Shown piece after piece: positions 16,621 to 23,846 of a stretch of DNA of 64,000 nt. Within the stretch, counting starts at the first letter, position 1, and each line of letters begins with the position of its first letter. A model generated the notes under the pieces. It saw only the letters and a program-made list of their open reading frames with translations. It was not told the DNA's origin and did not search any database. Source of the stretch: DASQPR01 sp963836785 (GTDB lineage Bacteria > Actinomycetota > Actinomycetes > Mycobacteriales > Micromonosporaceae); assembly GCA_963836785.1 (NCBI GenBank), contig CAWIKW010000017.1, positions 1-64,000 on the forward strand, in the 5' to 3' direction. The position numbers and the translations under genes are program-made.

Positions 16621-17352
16621 TCAGCCCGCGACGGCCCGGACCAGTGTTACTACCGACGCCGCCACGAGCGCGACCAGCACGACGACCCGAAAGGCGTGTG
16701 TGTCGAGACGACGGAAGACGTGGTCGCCGGCCCACCAACCGATGAACCCGCCAGGGATGCCGACGAGACAGGCTTGCACCGCCGGCGTCGTGAGCTCGTT
16801 GCCAAAGGCGAAGAACCCGATGCTGACGATGCCGCAGCCGACGAAGGTAGCCGCGATGGTGGCACGAAACGCCTGCTTGCCGTACCCGAGGGATTGAAAA
16901 GCGGCGACCAACGGCGGACCGTTCGTTCCGGTCGCGGTGGTGAGCAGTCCGACCAGCAATCCGATGCAGATCAACGTGCCTCGCCCTTCGGGCAGCGCCG
17001 GCCGACGCCAGACCAGGAATGTGCTGACCAGCACCGCGACACCCACGAGCGCGGTCAGCGCGGAAGCCGGCAGGGCGACCAGCAAGTAGAGGCCGAGGGG
17101 CATGGCCACGATGGCGACCGCGACGATGACCGCGGCGGTCCGCCACTGCACGTGGGTGCGGTCACGGATGGCGGTGACGACCGACATGGCCAGGGACGCG
17201 ATCGATCCCACGACGACCGCGGTGTTGACCGGCATAACGAGGGCCAGCAATGGAACGGCCAGGAGCGCGAACCCGAATCCCGTGACCGCCTGTGCGGCGG
17301 CGGCGATCGCGACGATGCCGAAGGTCGCGATCAGCGTGGCGGGCACGCCCAC
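16621..17352 (-). CDS. TauE/SafE family sulfite or organosulfonate exporter-type protein
   Basis: A 243-residue inner-membrane protein with about eight helices in the two-fold pattern of the TauE/SafE (DUF81) family. Typical features are the QAVTGFGFALLAVPLL block near the N-terminus, the repeated TATGTNGPPLV block in the second half, and a Gly-rich GGFIGWWAGD loop near the end. The family moves sulfur- or carbon-containing anions; the substrate here is unknown. It starts at ATG 17352, divergent from moaC 75 bases away. Confidence 0.85.
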   Translation of the reverse strand: MGVPATLIATFGIVAIAAAAQAVTGFGFALLAVPLLALVMPVNTAVVVGSIASLAMSVVTAIRDRTHVQWRTAAVIVAVAIVAMPLGLYLLVALPASALTALVGVAVLVSTFLVWRRPALPEGRGTLICIGLLVGLLTTATGTNGPPLVAAFQSLGYGKQAFRATIAATFVGCGIVSIGFFAFGNELTTPAVQACLVGIPGGFIGWWAGDHVFRRLDTHAFRVVVLVALVAASVVTLVRAVAG

Positions 17353-17414
17353 ATTGTGTGGCCGCGCGCCGCCACCGGGCAGCGACGCCCGTCACGGCGC
17401 CGCCGCGGGGCGAC

Positions 17415-17420
17415 TACGCT
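17415..17420 (+). promoter_or_regulatory. Candidate -10 box for leaderless moaC
   Basis: TACGCT ends seven bases before the moaC GTG, and no ribosome-binding sequence lies between, the arrangement expected for leaderless transcripts. Confidence 0.45.
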
Positions 17421-17427
17421 CGGCCAC

Positions 17428-17907
17428 GTGCCCGAACATCTCACCCACGTTGACGCGAGCGGCGCCGCCCGCATGGTCGACGTGTCGGCCAAGGACGTCT
17501 CGACGCGAGAGGCGGTCGCCACCGGCCAGGTGCGTACCACGGCCGAAGTCGTCGACCTGTTGCGCCGCGACGCCCTGCCCAAGGGCGACGCGCTCGCCGT
17601 GGCCCGCGTCGCCGCGATCATGGGCGCGAAGCGGACGCCGGACATCGTGCCGCTGTGTCATCCCATCGCCCTGCATGCAGTGACCGTCGACCTCGCCCTT
17701 GGCGTCGACACGGTGGAGATCACGGTGGCCACCAAGACGGCCGACCGAACCGGTGTCGAGATGGAGGCGTTGACGGCGGTGGCCGCGGCCGGGCTTGCGC
17801 TGGTCGACATGGTCAAGGCCGTCGACCCGTCGGCCTCGATCGAACGGGTACGGGTGATCCGCAAGCTCGGCGGGAAGACGGGCACGTGGGAGCGCGACCG
17901 TGACTGA
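17428..17907 (+). CDS. moaC: Cyclic pyranopterin monophosphate synthase
   Basis: A 159-residue MoaC that, with MoaA, turns GTP into cyclic pyranopterin monophosphate, the first stage of molybdenum cofactor synthesis. Signatures are HVDASGAARMVDVSAKDVS, LCHPIAL, TGVEMEALTAV and DMVKAVD. GTG 17428 is chosen from the family N-terminus; no Shine-Dalgarno is visible, and a -10-like TACGCT sits seven bases upstream. It overlaps the following mog gene by eight bases. moaA is 10 kb away on the other strand. Confidence 0.94.
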   Translation: MPEHLTHVDASGAARMVDVSAKDVSTREAVATGQVRTTAEVVDLLRRDALPKGDALAVARVAAIMGAKRTPDIVPLCHPIALHAVTVDLALGVDTVEITVATKTADRTGVEMEALTAVAAAGLALVDMVKAVDPSASIERVRVIRKLGGKTGTWERDRD

Positions 17908-18406
17908 CACACCTGCCGGAGCGCCGGCCCGGCGGCCGATCCGTGCCCGCGTCATCGTCGCTTCGAACCGGGCATCGTCCGGCGTGTACGCCGACCGGAG
18001 CGGCCCGATCCTCGTCGACGGCCTGCGTGCGTTGGGCTGCGAGGTAGACGGCCCGGTGGTCGTTCCCGATGGCCCGCCAGTCGCGCACGCCCTACGCGCC
18101 GCGGTCGACGACGGCTTCGACGCCGTCCTCACGAGCGGCGGTACGGGTGTCACGCCGACCGACCAAACCCCGGACGTGACCAGGGAGCTCCTCGATTACG
18201 AAGTGCCCGGAATCGCCGAGGCGCTGCGTGCCGTGTCCCGGGACGCGGTTCCGACGTCCGTACTGTCCCGCGGGCTGGCCGGGGTGGCCGGCCGTACGTT
18301 GATCGTGAACCTGCCTGGCTCCACCGGTGGTGCGCGCGATGGCCTGGCCGTCCTCGGACCGATCTTGGCGCATGCGGTGGACCAACTCCGCGGCGGGGAC
18401 CATTGA
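17900..18406 (+). CDS. mog: Molybdopterin adenylyltransferase (MogA/MoaB family)
   Basis: A 168-residue enzyme that adenylates molybdopterin ahead of metal insertion by MoeA. The family motif is TSGGTGVTPTDQTPDVT, followed by SRGLAGV and the NLPGS loop. The GTG start at 17900 lies inside the end of moaC, so the two are probably translationally coupled. moeA follows after 71 bases. Confidence 0.92.
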   Translation: MTDTPAGAPARRPIRARVIVASNRASSGVYADRSGPILVDGLRALGCEVDGPVVVPDGPPVAHALRAAVDDGFDAVLTSGGTGVTPTDQTPDVTRELLDYEVPGIAEALRAVSRDAVPTSVLSRGLAGVAGRTLIVNLPGSTGGARDGLAVLGPILAHAVDQLRGGDH

Positions 18407-18465
18407 CCGGATCGTGGCCAGCGCCGTAGGGCCCCGACCTGGAACGGCGCCGGCTCCGCCCGCGA

Positions 18466-18471
18466 TAGGCT
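18466..18471 (+). promoter_or_regulatory. Candidate -10 box for leaderless moeA
   Basis: TAGGCT ends six bases before GTG 18478, without a ribosome-binding sequence. Confidence 0.4.
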
Positions 18472-18477
18472 GGCCGC

Positions 18478-19731
18478 GTGAGCGCGCAGCCGGCAGTGGA
18501 GCCGCAGACAGCCATCGAGACCGTCGCCGTGCCGTGGGCGCGAGCGCGCGAGATCTGTTATCGCACCGGGCAGAACGCGGCCCGGCCGCCGGTCGTGACG
18601 CGGCTGGCCGCATGTGACGGCGCGACGCTCGCCGCCGACCTCAGCCCGCTCACCGACCTTCCTGCGTTCCCCACCTCGACCGTGGATGGCTGGGCCGTCC
18701 GCGGCGCCGAGCCCTGGCGGAATCTGGGACAGGTGCTGGCCGGGGCGACCGCGCCGCCGCTCGACGCGGACGGCACCTGCGTCAGCATCGCGACCGGCGC
18801 GATGGTGCCGGCCGGGACCGAGGCGATCGTCCGCATCGAAGACTCCACCGTGGACGGCGACCTCGTGCGCGGTCAACCGCGCCCGGAGCGGGAATGGCGC
18901 GAGCCCGGCGACGAGGCCCATCGCGGCGACGTGTTGCTGCCGGCCGGCACACCGGTCACGCCGGGCGTCATCGGTCTCGCCGCGTCGAGTGGCCTGGACG
19001 AATTGCTGGTACGGCCGAGGCCGACCGCGGGGATGCTGGTGTTCGGAGACGAGTTGCTCACCAGCGGCGCGCCCGGCGACGGTCGGGTCCGGGACTCACT
19101 CGGACCGCAGGTGCCCGGCTGGCTCGCACGGCTCGGCGTCACCTGCCTGGATCCCGCCGTCACCGGGCCGATCGAAGACACCCTCGATGCGCACATCGCC
19201 GCCATCCGCGACCTGCTTGCGATCGGTGTCGACTTGATCGTGACGACCGGCGGCACGATGCATGGCCCGGTCGATCACCTGCATCCGGCGCTGGCCGCTC
19301 TCGACGCCCGCTATGCGGTGAACACGGTCGAGGTGCGCCCCGGCTTTCCGATGTTGCTGGCCACGCTGCCGAATCCGAACGGCGGGAGCACCCTCTTCGC
19401 CGGGCTCCCCGGCAATCCGCAGTCGGCCATCGTCGCGCTCGTGTCCCTCGTCGTTCCCGCGCTGGCCGGATTGGCCGGCCGGCCACAACCGGCGCTGCCG
19501 ACGATCCGGCTCGGTGCGCCGGTCCGCGGCCGTGGTGAGTACACACATCTCGCCCTCGTACGTCGGGATGGCGTCGGCGACGGGCAGCCGGTCAGCCACG
19601 TGGCGTCTTCGATGCTGCGCGGACTCGCCCAAGCGGTCGGATTCGCCGTCATCTCGCCCGGGACCGACGCGGCCGCCGGAGACGTCGTCCCACTCGTACC
19701 ACTGCCGCTGCTTGCCGGGGAGACATCGTGA
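18478..19731 (+). CDS. moeA: Molybdopterin molybdenumtransferase
   Basis: A 417-residue MoeA that inserts molybdate into adenylated molybdopterin. It has the STVDGWAVR substrate loop, the SIATGAMVPAG hinge, the MoCF domain with VFGDELL and TTGGTMHGPVDHL, the GLPGNPQSA loop and a C-terminal beta domain. The start is GTG 18478. Its stop overlaps the moaE start by four bases, pointing to a moeA-moaE operon. Confidence 0.94.
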   Translation: MSAQPAVEPQTAIETVAVPWARAREICYRTGQNAARPPVVTRLAACDGATLAADLSPLTDLPAFPTSTVDGWAVRGAEPWRNLGQVLAGATAPPLDADGTCVSIATGAMVPAGTEAIVRIEDSTVDGDLVRGQPRPEREWREPGDEAHRGDVLLPAGTPVTPGVIGLAASSGLDELLVRPRPTAGMLVFGDELLTSGAPGDGRVRDSLGPQVPGWLARLGVTCLDPAVTGPIEDTLDAHIAAIRDLLAIGVDLIVTTGGTMHGPVDHLHPALAALDARYAVNTVEVRPGFPMLLATLPNPNGGSTLFAGLPGNPQSAIVALVSLVVPALAGLAGRPQPALPTIRLGAPVRGRGEYTHLALVRRDGVGDGQPVSHVASSMLRGLAQAVGFAVISPGTDAAAGDVVPLVPLPLLAGETS

Positions 19732-20168
19732 CGGCACCAACCACGCCGCGCATCGCGATCGTCGCGATCAGCGACGAACCACTCGACGCCGATGCCCACG
19801 AACGTGCGGTGGCCCATCCGGCGGCGGGAGCCGTGGTGATGTTTCGGGGGCTCGTCCGCGATCACGATCACGGTCGCGGTGTCACGGAACTGGATTACGA
19901 AGGGCATCCGAGCGCCGTCGACGTGCTGCGCGAGGTCGCGAACGAAGTCGTCGAACGCGAACCCGGCGTGATAGCGGTCGCCGTCTCGCATCGAGTCGGC
20001 CGCCTGGCCGTCGGCGACGTGGCGATCGTGGCCGCCGTGTCGACCGCACACCGGGGCGACGCGTTCGCGGCGTGCGCCCGACTCGTCGACGAGGCGAAGG
20101 CGCGGCTGCCGATCTGGAAGCGGCAAGTGTTCGACGACGGGTCGGAGGAATGGGTCAACTGTCCGTAG
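19728..20168 (+). CDS. moaE: Molybdopterin synthase catalytic subunit
   Basis: A 146-residue MoaE, the large subunit that with MoaD adds two sulfurs to cyclic pyranopterin monophosphate. Visible features are the GAVVMFRGLVRDHDHG region, SHRVGRLAVGD and the diagnostic C-terminal IWKRQVF-DGSEEWVNCP segment. Its GTG start overlaps the moeA stop. moaD lies separately at 27500. Confidence 0.95.
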   Translation: MTAPTTPRIAIVAISDEPLDADAHERAVAHPAAGAVVMFRGLVRDHDHGRGVTELDYEGHPSAVDVLREVANEVVEREPGVIAVAVSHRVGRLAVGDVAIVAAVSTAHRGDAFAACARLVDEAKARLPIWKRQVFDDGSEEWVNCP

Positions 20169-20172
20169 CGGG

Positions 20173-20715
20173 TTAGTTCGGGAGGCGGCGGGCCAGCGCG
20201 GCGGACTTGCGGGCGACCCTTGCCTTCGACTTCGTGTTGGAGGCGGCGCGGCGGACGGATCGCTCGGCGACATCGGCCGCGTGCCGGGCGCGCCACGGCA
20301 GGCCGGGCTTGCCGTCGTTGTCGAGCACGGCCAGGATCAGGCCACCCATCAGGCCGACGTTCTTGAGGAAATGGGTCCGGTGCTGGCCCCGCTCGACCGG
20401 CTCGTCGAGATCCCAGTACGGATGCCCGGCGATCGTGGTCGGCACGAGTGAGAGCGCGAGGGCAGCCGCGCCGAGTCGCCGAGCCGGCGTCAGCATCGCC
20501 AAACCGCCCACGACGTGCACCGCGCCATTGAAGCGGACCAAGGTCTCCGCGTCGGTCGGGATCTTCGGGTGGATCTGCTGCAGCGTGGGGCCGACCTGGT
20601 CGGTCACCTTCTTCGCGCGCAGGGCGAACTTGGCGGGGTTCTTCACCGCGTTGGCGCCGCTCACCACGAACACCGAGGCCAGCATGGCGCGCGCAGCCGT
20701 ACGCATTGGGGTCAT
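20173..20715 (-). CDS. DoxX family membrane protein
   Basis: A 180-residue DoxX/SURF4-like membrane protein with four hydrophobic helices: SVFVVSGANAV at the N-terminus, FNGAVHVVGGLAML, AALALSLVPTT and LKNVGLMGGLILAVLD. A basic Lys/Arg-rich cytoplasmic tail follows. The family often takes part in thiol or redox homeostasis; the role here is unknown. ATG 20715 or the ATG three codons later could be the start. It converges on moaE with a four-base gap. Confidence 0.8.
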   Translation of the reverse strand: MTPMRTAARAMLASVFVVSGANAVKNPAKFALRAKKVTDQVGPTLQQIHPKIPTDAETLVRFNGAVHVVGGLAMLTPARRLGAAALALSLVPTTIAGHPYWDLDEPVERGQHRTHFLKNVGLMGGLILAVLDNDGKPGLPWRARHAADVAERSVRRAASNTKSKARVARKSAALARRLPN

Positions 20716-20791
20716 GCCTTGTTCATACCCTCCGGGAGCCGGACTATCTCCCCGGTTGACTGATACATCCGAAATTATTTCCTCCGCCCGA

Positions 20792-22018
20792 TCACCCCTC
20801 GGGCGTCGGCTGTGTCCGCAGATAGCGAGCGAAATGCGGGACGGTGAACGCGACGGTGCCGCGCTCGCCGCAGTAGATGAGGCCCTTCTTGATGAGTGCG
20901 TCGCGGGCGGGCGAGAGGCTGGCCGGCTTCCGTACGAGCGATCGGGCGATCTCGGCCGTCGGCACGGCCGCATCCGCGTCGGAGTCGACGCCGGCGAGAG
21001 CTGCCATCGCGCGCATGTAGTCGCGTTCGGCCGGCGTCGCCCGCTCGAACCGCGACCCGAAGAAACCCACGGCCAGTTCCGCCTCCGCGTCCGGAGCGGC
21101 GACCCGGACGTCGTCGGCCGTGATCGGTGTCTGCGGCGCGTGGTCCCAGGTCGCCTTGCCGTACGCCTGGACGAAATAGGGGTAGCCACCCGATGCGTCG
21201 TACAGCACGTCCAGCGCCTTTGGCTCGAAATCGACCTGCTCGCGGGCGGCCGGCGCGCACAACGCCTGGTCCGCCGACAGCCGGTCGAGTCGATCGATGC
21301 GCAGGTAGCGGAACAGACGCTCCGAGTAGGACTTGGCCGCGGACAGCACCGTCGGAAGATGCGGAAGGCCGGCACCGACAACGATCAGAGGCGCGCCAGT
21401 CTGCGACAACTCGTGGCAGGCCGCACACAGCGCCGACACGTCCCGGGGCGACAGATCCTGCATCTCGTCGATGAAAAGGGCGATCCCGGTGCCGACGTCG
21501 GTGGCGATGCTGGCCGCGTCGGCCAGCAACTCGACGAGATCGATCTCGATGTCGCCGGAGTCGGCTCGCCCACTGGACGCGGCAACGTCGATGCCCGGTT
21601 GCCAGCGGTCGCGCATCTTCGCCGGCGGCTCGCCGATCTCGCTCCGCACGGCGAAGGCCTTCAGCACCGACAGGAAGTCGTCGATCCGATCCGGCGCGCG
21701 GTGGTGTGGAGCGATCTCGCGTACGGCCATGTGCAGGGCGGCCGACAACGGCCGCCGGAGCGGCTGGTCGGGCCGAGCCTCGATCTTCCCAGTGCCCCAC
21801 AGCCGGCCGATGGCCTGCGATCGCAGCGTATTCAACAGCACGGTCTTCCCGACGCCGCGCAGGCCGGTCAGGATGACGCTGCGCTCCGGCCGCCCGCGAG
21901 CGATGCGCTCCAGCACGACGTCGAAGATGCCCAGCTCCCGATCGCGCCCGGCCAGCTCGGGTGGGCGTTGGCCAGCGCCGGGAGCGTACGGATTGCGTAC
22001 GGGATCCACGTCTCGCAC
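20792..22018 (-). CDS. AAA+ ATPase with C-terminal winged-helix-like region
   Basis: A 408-residue P-loop ATPase resembling the Orc1/Cdc6-like bacterial AAA group. Walker A is GLRGVGKT (Lys58) and Walker B is LFIDEMQD (Asp184-Glu185). A sensor region near VVGAGLP and an arginine-bearing lid follow. The last 110 residues look like a helical and winged-helix DNA-binding unit (DALIKKGLIYCGERGTVAFTVPHF). It may act on DNA, but its partner is unknown. Paired CTAG-containing motifs lie just before the GTG start. It stands alone on the minus strand. Confidence 0.8.
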   Translation of the reverse strand: MRDVDPVRNPYAPGAGQRPPELAGRDRELGIFDVVLERIARGRPERSVILTGLRGVGKTVLLNTLRSQAIGRLWGTGKIEARPDQPLRRPLSAALHMAVREIAPHHRAPDRIDDFLSVLKAFAVRSEIGEPPAKMRDRWQPGIDVAASSGRADSGDIEIDLVELLADAASIATDVGTGIALFIDEMQDLSPRDVSALCAACHELSQTGAPLIVVGAGLPHLPTVLSAAKSYSERLFRYLRIDRLDRLSADQALCAPAAREQVDFEPKALDVLYDASGGYPYFVQAYGKATWDHAPQTPITADDVRVAAPDAEAELAVGFFGSRFERATPAERDYMRAMAALAGVDSDADAAVPTAEIARSLVRKPASLSPARDALIKKGLIYCGERGTVAFTVPHFARYLRTQPTPEG

Positions 22019-22027
22019 CGTATCGGT

Positions 22028-22048
22028 CTGTCTAGCGCAATTGCTAGA
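22028..22048 (+). promoter_or_regulatory. CTAG motif copy 1, near-palindrome at the AAA+ gene start
   Basis: CTGTCTAGCG, three bases, then TTGCTAGA. Its TCTAGC and GCTAGA ends form an inverted repeat. It begins 10 bases upstream of the AAA+ GTG, so a bound protein would block the promoter or start region. Confidence 0.5.
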
Positions 22049-22098
22049 ACCGCATAGAAAAGCCCAGTCGTGTCGCGACGACTCGGCATGTCGACAAT

Positions 22099-22140
22099 GA
22101 TCTACCGCTATCTAGAAAGATCACTAGACAGCGTTAGATC
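22099..22140 (-). promoter_or_regulatory. CTAG motif copy 2 within a 42 bp dyad
   Basis: Read on the minus strand, 22131-22111 is CTGTCTAGTG, three bases, then TTTCTAGA, matching copy 1 at 16 of 21 positions. The surrounding dyad pairs GATCTA/TAGATC, CGCT/AGCG and TCTAG/CTAGA, interrupted by two single mismatches, with an eight-base centre. Confidence 0.5.
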
Positions 22141-22368
22141 ATCCAAGCGGGGGCTCCGGAGGCTCAACCGGCGCGATGGTCACGTTAGCACACCTGTACG
22201 GTTGCGGCCAGCTCCGGGCGGCGCGCAACTTCCCGAAAGGCGTGACACGCCGCGCGGCGTCGGCTGTCAACTCAACACGGCGTTGACGGCAGCGTAGCCA
22301 GCGCCGACCGCACCGACGCCGGCGACACTGACGAGCACAAACGCGTTGGCCGCGCCGCACCGCCGTCG

Positions 22369-23697
22369 TTACTGCTGCTTACGTAGGCAGAGCACGTAAT
22401 CCTGGGTGCCGTCGGGCGGCCAGGTGAACGTGTAGTAGTTCGTCACACCGGCGACGCCGTTGCACGCCGACGTGTTATTCGTGCCGGTCACGACCTTGAC
22501 CACCTGGAACGAAGCCTGCGAGCAGTCGGCGCGGACCATGGTCACCGGGGATCCACCGGAGCTGTTCACGCACGAGTTGGCGCTCGGGGGCTTCGGCGCC
22601 GAGGCGGTCGCACTGTTCTTCGTTCCGAGCCAGACGCTGACACCGGCGAGAACGACGGCGACGAGGATGAGCGCGAGCACCACCGCGGTCTTCGGCCGCT
22701 TCTTCGGCTCTCCCGGGCCGCCGCCGTGGGCTTGCTGGTAGCCCTGCTGTGGGTAGCCCTGTTGGGGATATCCCTGCTGTGGGTAGCCCTGGGGATACCC
22801 CTGCTGCGGATAACCCTGTTGTGGATAGCCCTGGGGGTAGCCCTGTTGCGGATAGGCCGTCGGTTGGTATGCGTTCGGGTCGTAGCCGGCAGGCTGATAT
22901 CCGGGCTGTTGGTAACCCGGTTGTTGATATCCCGGTTGATAGGCGGCCGGCGGCGCCGAACCCGGTTGGTAGCCGGCCGGTGGCGCGGAGCCTGGCTGGT
23001 AACTGACCGGCGCGGCCGAACCCGGCTGGTAATACGTCTGCTGGTTGCCGTACTCGTACGGCGGCTGAGGTTGCTGGTGTTCCGGCGGTTGGGACGTCGG
23101 CGCGACCGGCGGGAACGGAGAGGTCGGTGCGCTGAACCCGGCCGGTTGCGGCTGACCCGCCTGCGGCTGCACCGGCTGGTAGCCCGGTTGTTGGTCGCCC
23201 GGCTGCTGATACGCGGGTGGCTGGTAGCCCGGCGGAGCGTACGCGGGTGGCTGCTGACCGTACGCCGGCGGTGGGTAATCGCCCGCGCCGTAACTCGGTT
23301 GGCCGGACGGAACCGGTGGCGCCGACGAGACCGGCGGTGCGGATGCGGGCGGGTTGGACACGCGAACGGTCTGGTCTTGCCACGGACTGGTCGACTCGGC
23401 GGGCGCGGTCCCGGAGGGCAGACCCGAGGGAGGTGCCGACGAAACCGGGGGCGCGGACGAGACTGGGGGCACCGACGGGGCCGGCGGCGCCGGCCAGCCC
23501 GGCGGGTCGGACACGCGAACGGTCTCGTCCTGCCACGGATTGACGGCGCTGGCCGGATGGACGAAGTTGGCCGAGGCGCCGGCGTCGTCGTCGCCCGGAT
23601 TGCTCGGGTTACTCGGCGGTGCCGCGTCCGCCGGCGCCGGCGGGGTCGATCCACCGTGCTCCGGATCGACCGGCCCGGTGGGGCCATACGTTGACAT
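22369..23697 (-). CDS. Proline/glutamine/tyrosine-rich single-pass membrane protein
   Basis: A 442-residue protein. Residues 1-330 are a disordered cytoplasmic domain rich in Pro, Gln, Tyr and Gly. It contains two copies of a WQDETVRVSDPP-like motif (the second WQDQTVRVSNPP) and tandem YPQQGYPQGYPQQG repeats. One membrane helix (AVVLALILVAVVLAGVSVWLG) is followed by a small extracytoplasmic domain with four cysteines (NSCVNSS, RADCSQ, SACNG, LCLRK). It starts at ATG 23697 after CGGAGGTAAC. Similar architectures occur in actinobacterial septal or secretion-linked proteins, but no function is assigned. Confidence 0.75.
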   Translation of the reverse strand: MSTYGPTGPVDPEHGGSTPPAPADAAPPSNPSNPGDDDAGASANFVHPASAVNPWQDETVRVSDPPGWPAPPAPSVPPVSSAPPVSSAPPSGLPSGTAPAESTSPWQDQTVRVSNPPASAPPVSSAPPVPSGQPSYGAGDYPPPAYGQQPPAYAPPGYQPPAYQQPGDQQPGYQPVQPQAGQPQPAGFSAPTSPFPPVAPTSQPPEHQQPQPPYEYGNQQTYYQPGSAAPVSYQPGSAPPAGYQPGSAPPAAYQPGYQQPGYQQPGYQPAGYDPNAYQPTAYPQQGYPQGYPQQGYPQQGYPQGYPQQGYPQQGYPQQGYQQAHGGGPGEPKKRPKTAVVLALILVAVVLAGVSVWLGTKNSATASAPKPPSANSCVNSSGGSPVTMVRADCSQASFQVVKVVTGTNNTSACNGVAGVTNYYTFTWPPDGTQDYVLCLRKQQ

Positions 23698-23846
23698 CTG
23701 TTACCTCCGAGCAAGGACCGGGCCAGCGGGTGCCGTCACCGTACCGCTAGCGGTCACGACTGACTACGAAGGCAGGGCGACAAGACTAACGGTCGGATGG
23801 GCTGATCTGCGCACTGTCGGGTTCCCGACGCCGGTGCGACGCGGCG

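Larger units (their letters stand above)
22019..22368. other. AT-richer regulatory spacer before the AAA+ gene
   Basis: A 350-base minus-strand spacer with several CTAG tetramers, rare in such a genome. It contains two oppositely oriented copies of a 21-base motif (22028-22048 and 22111-22131); the second is nested in a larger dyad from 22099 to 22140. The rest, up to the stop of the proline-rich gene at 22369, shows no gene. Confidence 0.55.

Noticed and set aside
15733..17427. Open frame upstream of and continuous with moaC, suggesting a fused 724-residue protein
   Set aside because: The upstream part runs antisense through the GGDEF-EAL and TauE genes and is low-complexity; the MoaC family starts at 17428.
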